Source: an uncultured Clostridia bacterium (GTDB lineage: Bacteria; Bacillota; Clostridia; JAAYHZ01). From it: a stretch of DNA of 13,737 bases. Below the pieces are notes generated by a model. The model saw only the letters and a list, made by a program, of their open reading frames with translations. It did not search any database and had not been told where the DNA came from. Shown piece after piece: positions 7,606 through 13,737 of the stretch (positions are counted from its first letter, which is position 1; every line of letters starts with the position of its first letter). The stretch lies in NCBI GenBank assembly GCA_937894465.1, contig CALCRE010000023.1:1-13737 (forward strand), given 5' to 3'. Both the position numbers and the translations under genes were made by a program.

Positions 7606-8172
7606 ATTCAACACCTCCTCGGGCGAGTCTTCTATAAATACCATCCATCGATCCACAGGCTTACTGAAATCCGGTTCTTTTTTCCTGAATTTTGGTAATT
7701 CAAGAAAACGAATTTCAAGCACGTCTGTTAGTTTGCAGTCTTTATTTGAATCCTCCCATAAATGAAAGACTGTATTGTATTTTTCAGTTTCTATATAATT
7801 AAAATCTAGAATGTTTATTGTTATTGTTTTTCTTAACTCGTTATATGGTTGTCCTGCTTTTAATTGCTCAGTAAATATTTTTGACCAGTAAAACAATGTC
7901 CTTTTATCCATGTTGTGTTGGTTGACCAATTGCACTTCGATATTGATTTGTTCTCCGTGAACTGTCTTGGCACGAATATCCAAAATCCCCAGTTTGTCAT
8001 CAATACTTTCTTTATACAATTCTGTGCCATCAACAAGTTCTATATCTTCCAGCTTCCTAGAGTCATCCAATTCCATTACAGCATTCAAAAAGCTGATTAA
8101 TATATCTTTGTTTTTCTCATCTCCAAACAGCTTGCGAAATATAAAGTCATTTTTTACTTTCAGTCTCTTCAT
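7303..8172 (-). CDS. rpn: Rpn-family PD-(D/E)XK nuclease (full-length form)
   Basis: This 289-residue protein belongs to the Rpn (recombination-promoting nuclease/putative transposase) family. It opens with the characteristic NDFIFRKLFGDEKNKDIL (8-25). The nuclease core shows LDIRA with D65 and IEVQ with E79 and Q81, the PD-(D/E)XK variant of this group. A C-terminal region (about 190-289) is rich in charged helices and carries three AEGL repeats at 237-248. In E. coli, full-length Rpn proteins are DNA-degrading toxins that act against phage and are held in check by a shorter C-terminal protein made from the same gene. A matching internal start is present here (separate entry). The ATG at 8172 has an AGGAAG site (8180-8185) and a good promoter. 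The gene stands alone, convergent with the reductase operon, in a stretch of mobile-element debris. Confidence 0.88.
   Translation of the reverse strand: MKRLKVKNDFIFRKLFGDEKNKDILISFLNAVMELDDSRKLEDIELVDGTELYKESIDDKLGILDIRAKTVHGEQINIEVQLVNQHNMDKRTLFYWSKIFTEQLKAGQPYNELRKTITINILDFNYIETEKYNTVFHLWEDSNKDCKLTDVLEIRFLELPKFRKKEPDFSKPVDRWMVFIEDSPEEVLNMVKREEPAIAKAEEILKQLGSYDEIKRYYEAREKAIHDEASRITESRAEGLAEGLAEGLSKGELKKSIEIAKNLLDVFDDRTISEKTGVPLEDVSKLRLQ
7429..7464 (-). repeat. Three tandem 12-base repeats in rpn
   Basis: The units 7429-7440 and 7441-7452 are identical (CAAACCTTCTGC on the plus strand); 7453-7464 differs at two bases. Each encodes AEGL. The unit is a multiple of three, so slippage would add or remove four residues without shifting the frame. 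Confidence 0.9.
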
Positions 8173-8191
8173 TTAATCACTTCCTGCTATT

Positions 8192-8220
8192 ATTGTAACA
8201 TAAATCCTAAAAACAGACAA
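8192..8220 (-). promoter_or_regulatory. Sigma-A promoter of rpn
   Basis: On the minus strand, TTGTCT (8215-8220), a 17-base spacer and TACAAT (8192-8197) form a sigma-A promoter. A TG one base before the -10 box makes it an extended -10. Transcription would start near 8185, very close to the ribosome binding site (8180-8185), giving an unusually short leader. Confidence 0.6.
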
Positions 8221-8286
8221 TCGATAATATCAAAAATGAAGAACAAGGACGAAAAGTGTTGTATTTAATATTTTTTCTTGTATGTT

Positions 8287-8579
8287 CTATCATTAGGTTC
8301 CCAAGAAGTTAGAAGTTGTAGCTCATATATCATCTTTAGCAAGAGTGATACTCCGTAAACCTAGAATATTACTATATAAGATTACCGTAGAAAAAAGTAC
8401 TCGTTTTTCTGTGGAGAACCGGGTACAAATATTACTGCAAAAAAATGTACTCATGTTTTTGTGGGGAAGTGAGTATATTAGATGAACCGACAAATGCTGT
8501 TGATTCTAAAATGCAAGAGGAAAATATAAAGAGTATTATGGAAATTGATTTTGATATTTGCATCATAATTTCTCATTAA
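8287..8579 (+). pseudogene. ABC transporter ATPase fragment, broken and interrupted
   Basis: Three reading-frame pieces in order recall the end of an ABC ATPase domain. From 8287, LSLGSQEVR resembles a signature motif. After a frame change, SLARVILRKPRIL (8333-8371) matches the helix leading to Walker B. In a third frame, ILDEPTNAVDSKMQEE begins at 8475 and ends FDICIIISH before TAA at 8577-8579, matching Walker B, D-loop and switch histidine. About 109 bases of tandem repeat separate the last two pieces. No start, Walker A or membrane domain is visible. It is a relic of an exporter. The similarity is by motif only and the first piece is the least certain. Confidence 0.6.
8381..8475 (+). repeat. 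Two tandem 45-base hairpin-forming repeats
   Basis: The blocks 8381-8425 and 8431-8475 agree at about 34 of 45 positions, with a five-base spacer. Each can fold: in the first, AGAAAAA (8389-8395) pairs with TTTTTCT (8404-8410), extended by CCGT/GTGG; in the second, CTGC plus an A run pairs with TTTTTGTGG. The GTACTC in the loop is shared. The pair lies inside the ABC pseudogene, and the direct repeat ATATTA stands on both sides (8366-8371 and 8475-8480). Confidence 0.7.
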
Positions 8580-8593
8580 ACAATGTTTCTAAT

Positions 8594-8605
8594 GGAACCG
8601 TCCCC
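8594..8605. repeat. REP-like motif GGAACCGTCCCC
   Basis: This 12-base motif sits one base past the stop of the MazG-like gene. Similar GGGGACGGTTCC sequences recur as halves of short palindromic repeats in Firmicute genomes. Only one copy is present here, without a partner arm, so this is a tentative call. Confidence 0.3.
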
Positions 8606-8606
8606 A

Positions 8607-8939
8607 TCAAAGTTCGGTATATTTTTTGCTGTTGCCGTATGCTTGGCTGATCTTGTACTTGTTTTCATTTTTCTTCAGTTTTTCTGAAATGATCTCATTG
8701 ATATCCAAAGAAAGAGTATCAGCCATTAGAACACAATACATGAGAATATCCGCCAGCTCTTCTTTTTGATCTTGTCGTTTTTCTTCAACTTGAGTATCTG
8801 CTCCGGACCATTGGAATGTTTCAAGCAATTCTGCAGCCTCTAAACTTATGGATATGGCCAAATCCTTGGGATTATGGAATTGGCGCCAATTTCGATCATC
8901 TCTGAATTGCAAGATTCTTTTTATAATTTCTTCGTTCAT
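8607..8939 (-). CDS. MazG-like nucleotide pyrophosphohydrolase
   Basis: This small all-helical protein of about 110 residues belongs to the MazG/dCTPase-like NTP pyrophosphatase group, which cleaves (d)NTPs to monophosphate and pyrophosphate with Mg2+. The metal-binding pattern is clear: EAAELLETFQW (first ExxE helix), then KEELADILMYCVLMAD (EExxD helix). The preceding FRDDRNWRQFHNPKDLAISISLEAAE is typical of short MazG-like proteins. I prefer ATG at 8939, giving MNEEIIKRILQF. A GTG at 8948 would add three residues, and neither has a strong ribosome binding site (GTGTGG is closest). It is transcribed alone, divergent from the sulfatase operon. The likely role is nucleotide-pool cleaning or stress response; a defence role is possible but unsupported here. 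Confidence 0.85.
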   Translation of the reverse strand: MNEEIIKRILQFRDDRNWRQFHNPKDLAISISLEAAELLETFQWSGADTQVEEKRQDQKEELADILMYCVLMADTLSLDINEIISEKLKKNENKYKISQAYGNSKKYTEL

Positions 8940-8996
8940 ACATACCACACTTTTTTCATGTTTATTCTTTTGGTTGTTTTGCTTTCTTTTACGCGT

Positions 8997-9005
8997 ATTA
9001 TATCA
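8997..9005 (-). promoter_or_regulatory. Extended -10 promoter of the MazG-like gene
   Basis: The minus strand reads TGATATAAT, a perfect -10 box (8997-9002) with the TGn extension. No convincing -35 box lies 16-18 bases upstream, which is acceptable for extended -10 promoters. Confidence 0.45.
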
Positions 9006-9013
9006 CAAAAGGC

Positions 9014-9041
9014 TAGAATCTATTTTATTATGTTATATAAT
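9014..9041 (+). promoter_or_regulatory. Probable promoter of the sulfatase-uxaBA operon
   Basis: A perfect TATAAT at 9036-9041 is preceded at 16 bases by TAGAAT (9014-9019), a poor -35 box. The sulfatase start at 9104 lies about 60 bases further on. A weak -35 could mean activator dependence, which is inference. This promoter partly overlaps that of the divergent MazG-like gene. Confidence 0.45.
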
Positions 9042-9103
9042 GATAATAGTTGGTCGAAGGATTTAGTTCTAAAAACAGACAGTAGCAAAGGATGGTGGCT
9101 GCT

Positions 9104-10489
9104 TTGTCAAACAAACCGAATATTATTTTAATCAATTGTGATGACTTAGGGTACGGGGATCTTGGCTGTTACGGTTCAAGTGTAAACAAAACGCCCAATA
9201 TTGATTTTTTGGCAAGAGAAGGGATGATGTTTACTGATTTTTATTCAGCATCTCCGGTCTGTTCTCCCTCCCGGGGAGCATTGATGACCGGATGTTACCC
9301 TAAAAGAATCGGGTTCGAAAGCTTTGACGGTGATCATGTCTTGTTCTCGGGGCACGCGGTAGGCTTAAACCGGTCGGAATTTACAATTCCCCAAATGCTC
9401 AAAGAGGAAGGTTATACCTCCATGATCATTGGCAAATGGCATTGCGGTGATCAAGAAGAATTTTTGCCGTTGCAGCATGGATTTGACCGCTACTACGGTT
9501 TGCCTTATAGCAATGATATGGGCAGACAGCGTAGAAAACATGGAATTCAAGAAGAACTTGATAAAAGATACCCACCTTTGCCCCTTATATACAATAACAA
9601 AGTGATCCAGGAACAACCGGATCAAGGACCTTTGATCGAGCGGTACGTAGAACATGCTACTATGTTTATCAGGGAAAACAATGATAAACCATTTTTCTTG
9701 TACTTTGCACCTTTACAAGTTCATCTTCCTTTATATGCACCTCAACGTTTTGTGGATGAATCTCAAAACGGTGATTTTGGTGCTTGTGTTGCTGCTGTGG
9801 ATTGGGCACTTGGGGCTATGATACAAGAATTGAAAGACCAAGGGCTATATGAAAACACACTTTTGATTTTCACATCGGATAACGGCTCTAGGGGTGATAA
9901 CGGAGCATCGAATGCACCTTTGCGAGGACGAAAAGGGTTTACCTATGAAGGTGGAATGCGTGTTCCTTGTATCATGAGTTGGAAAGGAAAGATAAAAGGC
10001 GGGCGAAAGTGTTCCAATATCGCTTCAAATATAGATTTTCTTGCTACTCTTGCTTCTATTTGTGGAGGTGAATTACCAACTGACAGAATCGTCGACAGTG
10101 TGAATATGACTCCCTTGTTGCTTAAAGATCAAGAGAAAGAATACAAGCGACAAACCATGTTGTACTATTCTCGTGAAAACCTTGAAGCGGTGAGAGTGGG
10201 AAAGTGGAAATTACATTTTAGAAAAAGAGAAAATGTGATTAATGAGCTATATGACTTGGAAAATGACATAGGTGAAACAAAGAATGTATTTGATGAAAAC
10301 CCAGGTATAGTACAACAATTGCAAGCCTATGCAAAAGAATGCGTCAAGGATTTAGGAGATAAGGCAAGGGATGTCAAGGGAGAAAATGTGCGTGAAATCG
10401 GAAGGGCTAAAAACCCAAAAATGCTGACAACCTACAACCCCGACCACCCTTACATTGTTGCATTGTATGATAAGATTGAAACAGGTTAA
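9104..10489 (+). CDS. Type I sulfatase (formylglycine-dependent), probably cytoplasmic
   Basis: This 461-residue sulfatase of the alkaline phosphatase-like superfamily hydrolyses sulfate esters, here probably on sugar residues. The catalytic motif CSPSR begins at C53. This cysteine must be converted to formylglycine, in anaerobes usually by a radical-SAM maturase, which is not in the window. Metal ligands are seen in NCDDLGYGD (D13, D14) and in the TSDNGS segment in the middle of the protein. GKWHCG and APLRGRKGFTYEGGMRVP are further family blocks. No signal peptide is present. I prefer the TTG at 9104 because AAGGATGGTGG lies just upstream and the protein then begins SNKPNIILINCDD after the start, as relatives do. 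An ATG at 9092 adds four residues but overlaps that ribosome site. The position before uxaB points to a sulfated uronate-containing glycan. The exact substrate is unknown. Confidence 0.9.
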   Translation: MSNKPNIILINCDDLGYGDLGCYGSSVNKTPNIDFLAREGMMFTDFYSASPVCSPSRGALMTGCYPKRIGFESFDGDHVLFSGHAVGLNRSEFTIPQMLKEEGYTSMIIGKWHCGDQEEFLPLQHGFDRYYGLPYSNDMGRQRRKHGIQEELDKRYPPLPLIYNNKVIQEQPDQGPLIERYVEHATMFIRENNDKPFFLYFAPLQVHLPLYAPQRFVDESQNGDFGACVAAVDWALGAMIQELKDQGLYENTLLIFTSDNGSRGDNGASNAPLRGRKGFTYEGGMRVPCIMSWKGKIKGGRKCSNIASNIDFLATLASICGGELPTDRIVDSVNMTPLLLKDQEKEYKRQTMLYYSRENLEAVRVGKWKLHFRKRENVINELYDLENDIGETKNVFDENPGIVQQLQAYAKECVKDLGDKARDVKGENVREIGRAKNPKMLTTYNPDHPYIVALYDKIETG

Positions 10490-10509
10490 GAAATAAAAAG
10501 GAGTGTTAG

Positions 10510-11808
10510 ATGATGAACCATATTAAAGTTTTACGTCCTGAAAGAGTGATTCAGTTTGGAGAAGGTGGTTTCTTAAGAGGTTTTGCCGATTGGATGTTGC
10601 AACATATCAATGAAACAAGTAACTTTAACGGAAGTGTTGTTGTTGTGCAACCCATTGAAACCGGAATGTGTGAAAAACTATCGGAACAAGACTGTGTTTA
10701 CACCCATATTATTCGAGGGGCGGAAGGCATGGATACCAAAATTATTGATGTAATTTCACGATGCATCAATCCATATAATAACTATGATGAATACTTAAAG
10801 CTTGCAGAGAATCCGGAGTTGCGCTTTATATTGTCCAACACAACGGAGGCGGGAATTGCTTACAGAAAAGAGGACCGGCTCACGGATACCCCGCCTGTGT
10901 CTTTCCCCGCAAAAGTTACCGCATTGCTGTATAAACGTTTTGAGCTCGGTTTGGATGGGTTTATATTTCTGCCTTGTGAGTTGATTGATAAGAACGGTCA
11001 AGAACTCAAAGCTATCATTCTAAAGTATGCAGATGATTGGGACTTAGGTGTTGATTTTAAAAATTGGGTGGAGTATAACAATGTGTTTTGCAACACTTTG
11101 GTGGATCGAATTGTTACCGGTTACCCGAGAGGTGAAACCATTGATTTAGGATATGTTGACAATATGGTAAACACCAGTGAATATTTTCATCTTTGGGTGA
11201 TTGAAGGACCAAAATCAATAGGCGATGAAATTCCTTTTGATATAGCCGGGCTTAATGTGATTATTACCGACAATCTTGAGAAGTACCGAACAAGAAAGGT
11301 AAGGATTTTAAATGGAGCTCACACAGCCATGGTTCCTTATGCTATGCTCAAAGGTTTTGAAACGGTGAAGTCTTGTGTGGACGATGAAGAAATGTTGAAG
11401 TATATAAAATCCTGCATATTTGATGAAATCATTCCCACCCTTGATTTGCCCAAGCAAGAGCTCTTAAATTACGCAAACAGTGTTTTAGAGCGCTTTTCCA
11501 ATCCATATATCAAACACATGCTATCCTCCATTGCATTAAATTCCGTTAGTAAGTTCAAAGTTAGGGTGTTGCCCTCCATTTTAGAATACATAAACAGAAC
11601 AGGTTGTATTCCGAAGAACCTTTTGATTGCATTTGCAAGCTTGATTCAATTCTATAAAACACCGATGGCAAATGATGACCAAGAAATTATGGACTATATG
11701 AAAAAGGCTTCTACAAGAAAAATATTAGCAAATGATTCATTGTGGGGGCAGGATTGTTCATTCTTAACAGACGAGGTGATTCGATATGAAAATCAATTCT
11801 TTGGATAA
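10510..11808 (+). CDS. uxaB: Tagaturonate reductase (altronate oxidoreductase)
   Basis: UxaB reduces D-tagaturonate to D-altronate with NADH in the cytoplasm, the second step of galacturonate use. The 432-residue protein belongs to the polyol-specific long-chain dehydrogenase family. The N-terminal nucleotide-binding stretch VIQFGEGGFLRGFADWML lies near residues 14-31. The catalytic block KVRILNGAHTAM holds K263, N268 and H271. It is shorter than E. coli UxaB (about 483 residues) but close to other Firmicute members. AAGGAG (10498-10503) serves ATG 10510; an adjacent ATG at 10513 is equally in frame. The gene follows the sulfatase by 20 bases and overlaps uxaA by 23, so the three form one operon. 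Mannonate oxidoreductase (UxuB) is a close relative, but pairing with UxaA favours UxaB. Confidence 0.92.
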   Translation: MMNHIKVLRPERVIQFGEGGFLRGFADWMLQHINETSNFNGSVVVVQPIETGMCEKLSEQDCVYTHIIRGAEGMDTKIIDVISRCINPYNNYDEYLKLAENPELRFILSNTTEAGIAYRKEDRLTDTPPVSFPAKVTALLYKRFELGLDGFIFLPCELIDKNGQELKAIILKYADDWDLGVDFKNWVEYNNVFCNTLVDRIVTGYPRGETIDLGYVDNMVNTSEYFHLWVIEGPKSIGDEIPFDIAGLNVIITDNLEKYRTRKVRILNGAHTAMVPYAMLKGFETVKSCVDDEEMLKYIKSCIFDEIIPTLDLPKQELLNYANSVLERFSNPYIKHMLSSIALNSVSKFKVRVLPSILEYINRTGCIPKNLLIAFASLIQFYKTPMANDDQEIMDYMKKASTRKILANDSLWGQDCSFLTDEVIRYENQFFG

Positions 11809-13156
11809 TGTGATCATCAACCTGGATAACGGACATAAGGTTGCCGACAAGGATATAAAAAAGGGAGAATCCATCATAAAGTATGGTTTTCCCATCGGTT
11901 TGGCAACAGAAGACATTAAAAAAGGGGATCATGTCCATAGCCACAACTTAAGAACCGGTTTAAAAGATCATCTTGAATACGAGTACAACCCGGCTTTTAA
12001 CGAGATTATAAAAGCAAATGACAACAGAACATTCATGGGATATGTCAGGAAAAACGGAGATATAGGCATACGAAATGAAGTTTGGATTATCAATACGGTA
12101 GGATGTGTAAACAAAACCGCTCAAAGGCTAAGCGAGCTAACCGGTGCCATGTATTTTCCCCATCCTTTTGGCTGTTCTCAATTAGGAGATGACCATAAAT
12201 TGACTCAAACCATACTAAAAGGGTTGGTCAATCACCCCAATGCCGCGGCTGTTTTAGTCCTTGGACTAGGTTGCGAAAATAATCATATAGGGGAATTTAA
12301 AAAGGTATTAGGAGTATATGATGATAAGCGTGTCAAGTTTTTGAATGCACAGGATTCTCTTGATGAGATTGCTGATGGTGTAAAGATCATAAACCAATTA
12401 CAAGAATATGCCGCTACATTTAAAAGAACCCCTGTATCTGTCAGCAAGTTAAAATTAGGTTTAAAATGTGGCGGAAGCGACGGATTCAGTGGAATCACAG
12501 CAAATCCTCTTGTAGGTAGGGTTTCAGATCAGCTTATTTCTTATGGAGGAAGTTGTGTATTGACAGAAGTTCCTGAAATGTTCGGAGCAGAGCAGATTTT
12601 GATGGACCGCTGCGAAAGCAAAGAGGTATTTGATAAAACCGTAAGACTAATTAACGATTTCAAAGACTACTTTATCCAGCACAATCAAGTTATTTATGAA
12701 AATCCTTCACCCGGGAATAAAGAAGGAGGCATTACCACTCTTGAAGAAAAGTCCCTTGGTTATACTCAAAAAGGTGGACGCTCCATTGTAACGGATGTTT
12801 TGGATTACGGAGATGTGGTAAGCAAAAAAGGACTCTCGTTACTTAATGGACCGGGGAATGACATAGTAGCCATCACAAACCTTGCGGCGGCAGGTGTACA
12901 CCTTGTTTTATTCACCACAGGAAGAGGAACGCCCGTAGGTGGCCCGGTGCCAACGATCAAGATTTCCACGAACAAGGAATTAGCCCGTCGAAAATCCAAT
13001 TGGATTGATTTTGATGCAAGTCTGGTTTTAGAAGGTAGCCCTCTTATAGATGAGCTGTTTGACTATATCATAGAAGTAGCAAATGGTACCCAAACGAAAA
13101 ATGAAATCAACGGATATCGTGAAATCTCCATCTTTAAAGACGGAGTCATATTGTAA
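11786..13156 (+). CDS. uxaA: Altronate dehydratase
   Basis: UxaA removes water from D-altronate to give 2-keto-3-deoxy-D-gluconate, the step after UxaB. It is a metal (iron)-dependent cytoplasmic enzyme. The 456-residue protein shows the N-terminal SAF domain (about 1-90) and then the altronate/galactarate dehydratase core: GYVRKNGDIGIRNEVWIINT, HPFGCSQLGDDH (126-137, with C130), GLGCENNH (C163), CGGSDGFSG (from C228), and near the end FTTGRGTPVGGPVPTIKIST. The start lies inside uxaB and has GAGGTGAT (11773-11780) upstream, so it is translationally coupled. E. coli UxaA is about 495 residues; the difference is normal. A galactarate dehydratase role is less likely given uxaB beside it. No clear terminator follows; the next gene is convergent. 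Confidence 0.94.
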   Translation: MKINSLDNVIINLDNGHKVADKDIKKGESIIKYGFPIGLATEDIKKGDHVHSHNLRTGLKDHLEYEYNPAFNEIIKANDNRTFMGYVRKNGDIGIRNEVWIINTVGCVNKTAQRLSELTGAMYFPHPFGCSQLGDDHKLTQTILKGLVNHPNAAAVLVLGLGCENNHIGEFKKVLGVYDDKRVKFLNAQDSLDEIADGVKIINQLQEYAATFKRTPVSVSKLKLGLKCGGSDGFSGITANPLVGRVSDQLISYGGSCVLTEVPEMFGAEQILMDRCESKEVFDKTVRLINDFKDYFIQHNQVIYENPSPGNKEGGITTLEEKSLGYTQKGGRSIVTDVLDYGDVVSKKGLSLLNGPGNDIVAITNLAAAGVHLVLFTTGRGTPVGGPVPTIKISTNKELARRKSNWIDFDASLVLEGSPLIDELFDYIIEVANGTQTKNEINGYREISIFKDGVIL

Positions 13157-13234
13157 ATGCCTGTAGCGTTTAGCCATTAAAAATCCTGATCATTAGATAC
13201 TCATACGGAGCGAACAATGGGGTATTAGTTTGGC

Positions 13235-13477
13235 TTACTTTGACATGTTTTCTATAACTCCTTTTATAAATGCTTCAAGCTCTTCTATGTTTTCAAATTC
13301 CATTTTCTTTAGTTTATATTCACTTTCTGTCGGAGTAAAAAACTCGACTTCGTCATATTTTTTAGAAAGAACTTCAAGTGCACTTAATACTTCATCATAG
13401 CTCATTGGCTTTTTCGCACATGAAGACAGAAAGATCGTGATGCCTAATGTTAATAATAAAATTAAGAATCTTTTCAA
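13235..13477 (-). CDS. Small putative lipoprotein of unknown function
   Basis: This 80-residue protein begins with a classic lipoprotein signal: MKR, a hydrophobic stretch (4-16) and the lipobox LSSC with C20 as the lipidated cysteine. The mature part is about 60 residues, acidic, with predicted helices (YDEVLSALEVLSKKYDEVEFF and a C-terminal EELEAFIKGVIENM) and no recognised domain. The TTG at 13477 is chosen because AAGGGAGG (about 13486-13493) lies eight bases upstream. The protein would be anchored outside the cytoplasmic membrane. The gene is convergent with uxaA across 78 bases with no obvious terminator. No function can be given. Confidence 0.7.
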   Translation of the reverse strand: MKRFLILLLTLGITIFLSSCAKKPMSYDEVLSALEVLSKKYDEVEFFTPTESEYKLKKMEFENIEELEAFIKGVIENMSK

Positions 13478-13574
13478 TATGAAAACCTCCCTTTTTAATC
13501 ATATGCATTTCGCCTAATTTACTTTACAAAACATTTGAGTTTTGAACCTCTAAAAGTGTTACATCACAATATAT

Positions 13575-13602
13575 ATTTTACATCTATATCTCAAAATGTA
13601 AA
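13575..13602 (-). promoter_or_regulatory. Possible promoter of the small lipoprotein gene
   Basis: On the minus strand, TTTACA (13597-13602), a 16-base spacer and TAAAAT (13575-13580) fit sigma-A boxes at five of six positions each. It would leave a leader of about 90 bases. The surrounding AT-rich sequence makes chance matches common. Confidence 0.4.
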
Positions 13603-13699
13603 GAACAATGAAAGAAACCAACTTAATTATTAAGTCATAACTTTTAGTGCTTAGGGGACCTTATTGCCTAATTTCTGTGATGATAAATGAAAAAACTAA

Positions 13700-13720
13700 T
13701 CCCCCAGCTAAGCTGGGGAG
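13700..13720. repeat. Hairpin resembling an IS200/IS605 end
   Basis: CCCCAGC (13702-13708) and GCTGGGG (13712-13718) form a perfect seven-base stem with a TAA loop. Hairpins of CCCCAGCT/AGCTGGGG type often stand at the left end of IS200/IS605-family elements in Firmicutes. The window stops 17 bases later, so no transposase can be seen. It could equally be a stand-alone palindromic repeat or a terminator without a T run. Apart from the lipoprotein promoter, I see nothing else in 13478-13737. Confidence 0.4.
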
Positions 13721-13737
13721 AATGGAATAAGCAGTAG

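Noticed and set aside
8381..8475. Short CRISPR array
   Set aside because: There are only two degenerate 45-base copies with a five-base spacer, and no cas genes are nearby.
13157..13234. Terminator between uxaA and the lipoprotein gene
   Set aside because: I could find no stem longer than four bases with a T run in this 78-base gap.

Overview
The window looks like the chromosome of an AT-rich, low-GC Gram-positive anaerobe, most likely a member of the Clostridia. Supporting signs are strong AGGAGG-type ribosome binding sites, TTG and GTG starts, good sigma-A promoters, a CoA-disulfide reductase/rhodanese fusion, and group II intron debris. No rRNA, tRNA or CRISPR array was seen, and the species cannot be named from sequence alone.

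Layout. (1) 1-1902 (+): the last codons of one ABC exporter subunit, overlapping a complete second ABC exporter (TMD-NBD) subunit. (2) 1933-2130 (-): a RelB/DinJ-type antitoxin with its own promoter and no toxin beside it. (3) 2250-7047 (+): a sigma-A promoter, a 1024-residue heparinase II/III-like polysaccharide lyase with an N-terminal four-cysteine cluster, and, overlapping its stop codon (ATGA), a CoA-disulfide (persulfide/polysulfide) reductase with a C-terminal rhodanese domain. (4) 7048-8286: a terminator hairpin, a degraded 5' end of a group II intron placed just past it on the minus strand, and an Rpn-family PD-(D/E)XK nuclease gene (-) with a promoter. (5) 8287-8606: a broken ABC ATPase fragment, interrupted at Walker B by two tandem hairpin repeats, and a REP-like motif. 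(6) 8607-8939 (-): a MazG-like nucleotide pyrophosphohydrolase. (7) 9036-13156 (+): sulfatase, tagaturonate reductase (uxaB) and altronate dehydratase (uxaA), in operon order. (8) 13235-13737: a small lipoprotein (-), a promoter for it, and a hairpin resembling an IS200/IS605 end.

The two plus-strand operons (3 and 7) read as parts of one pathway for a sulfated, uronic-acid-containing glycan. The lyase cuts the chain, the sulfatase removes sulfate esters, and UxaB and UxaA convert tagaturonate through altronate to 2-keto-3-deoxygluconate. Neither lyase nor sulfatase shows a signal peptide, so degradation probably happens inside the cell on imported oligosaccharides. No importer, isomerase (UxaC), Kdu enzyme or sulfatase-maturing enzyme lies in the window. 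The reductase/rhodanese coupled to the lyase is the odd member.

The most notable find is inside the Rpn gene. An in-frame ATG (7605, minus strand) is preceded by an exact AGGAGGTG six bases away. It would produce a separate 100-residue C-terminal protein carrying three tandem four-residue AEGL repeats. This is the gene-within-a-gene toxin/antitoxin design described for E. coli Rpn anti-phage proteins. Together with the orphan antitoxin, MazG-like gene, intron remnant and ABC pseudogene, it marks 7.0-9.0 kb as an accessory insert between two glycan-use operons.
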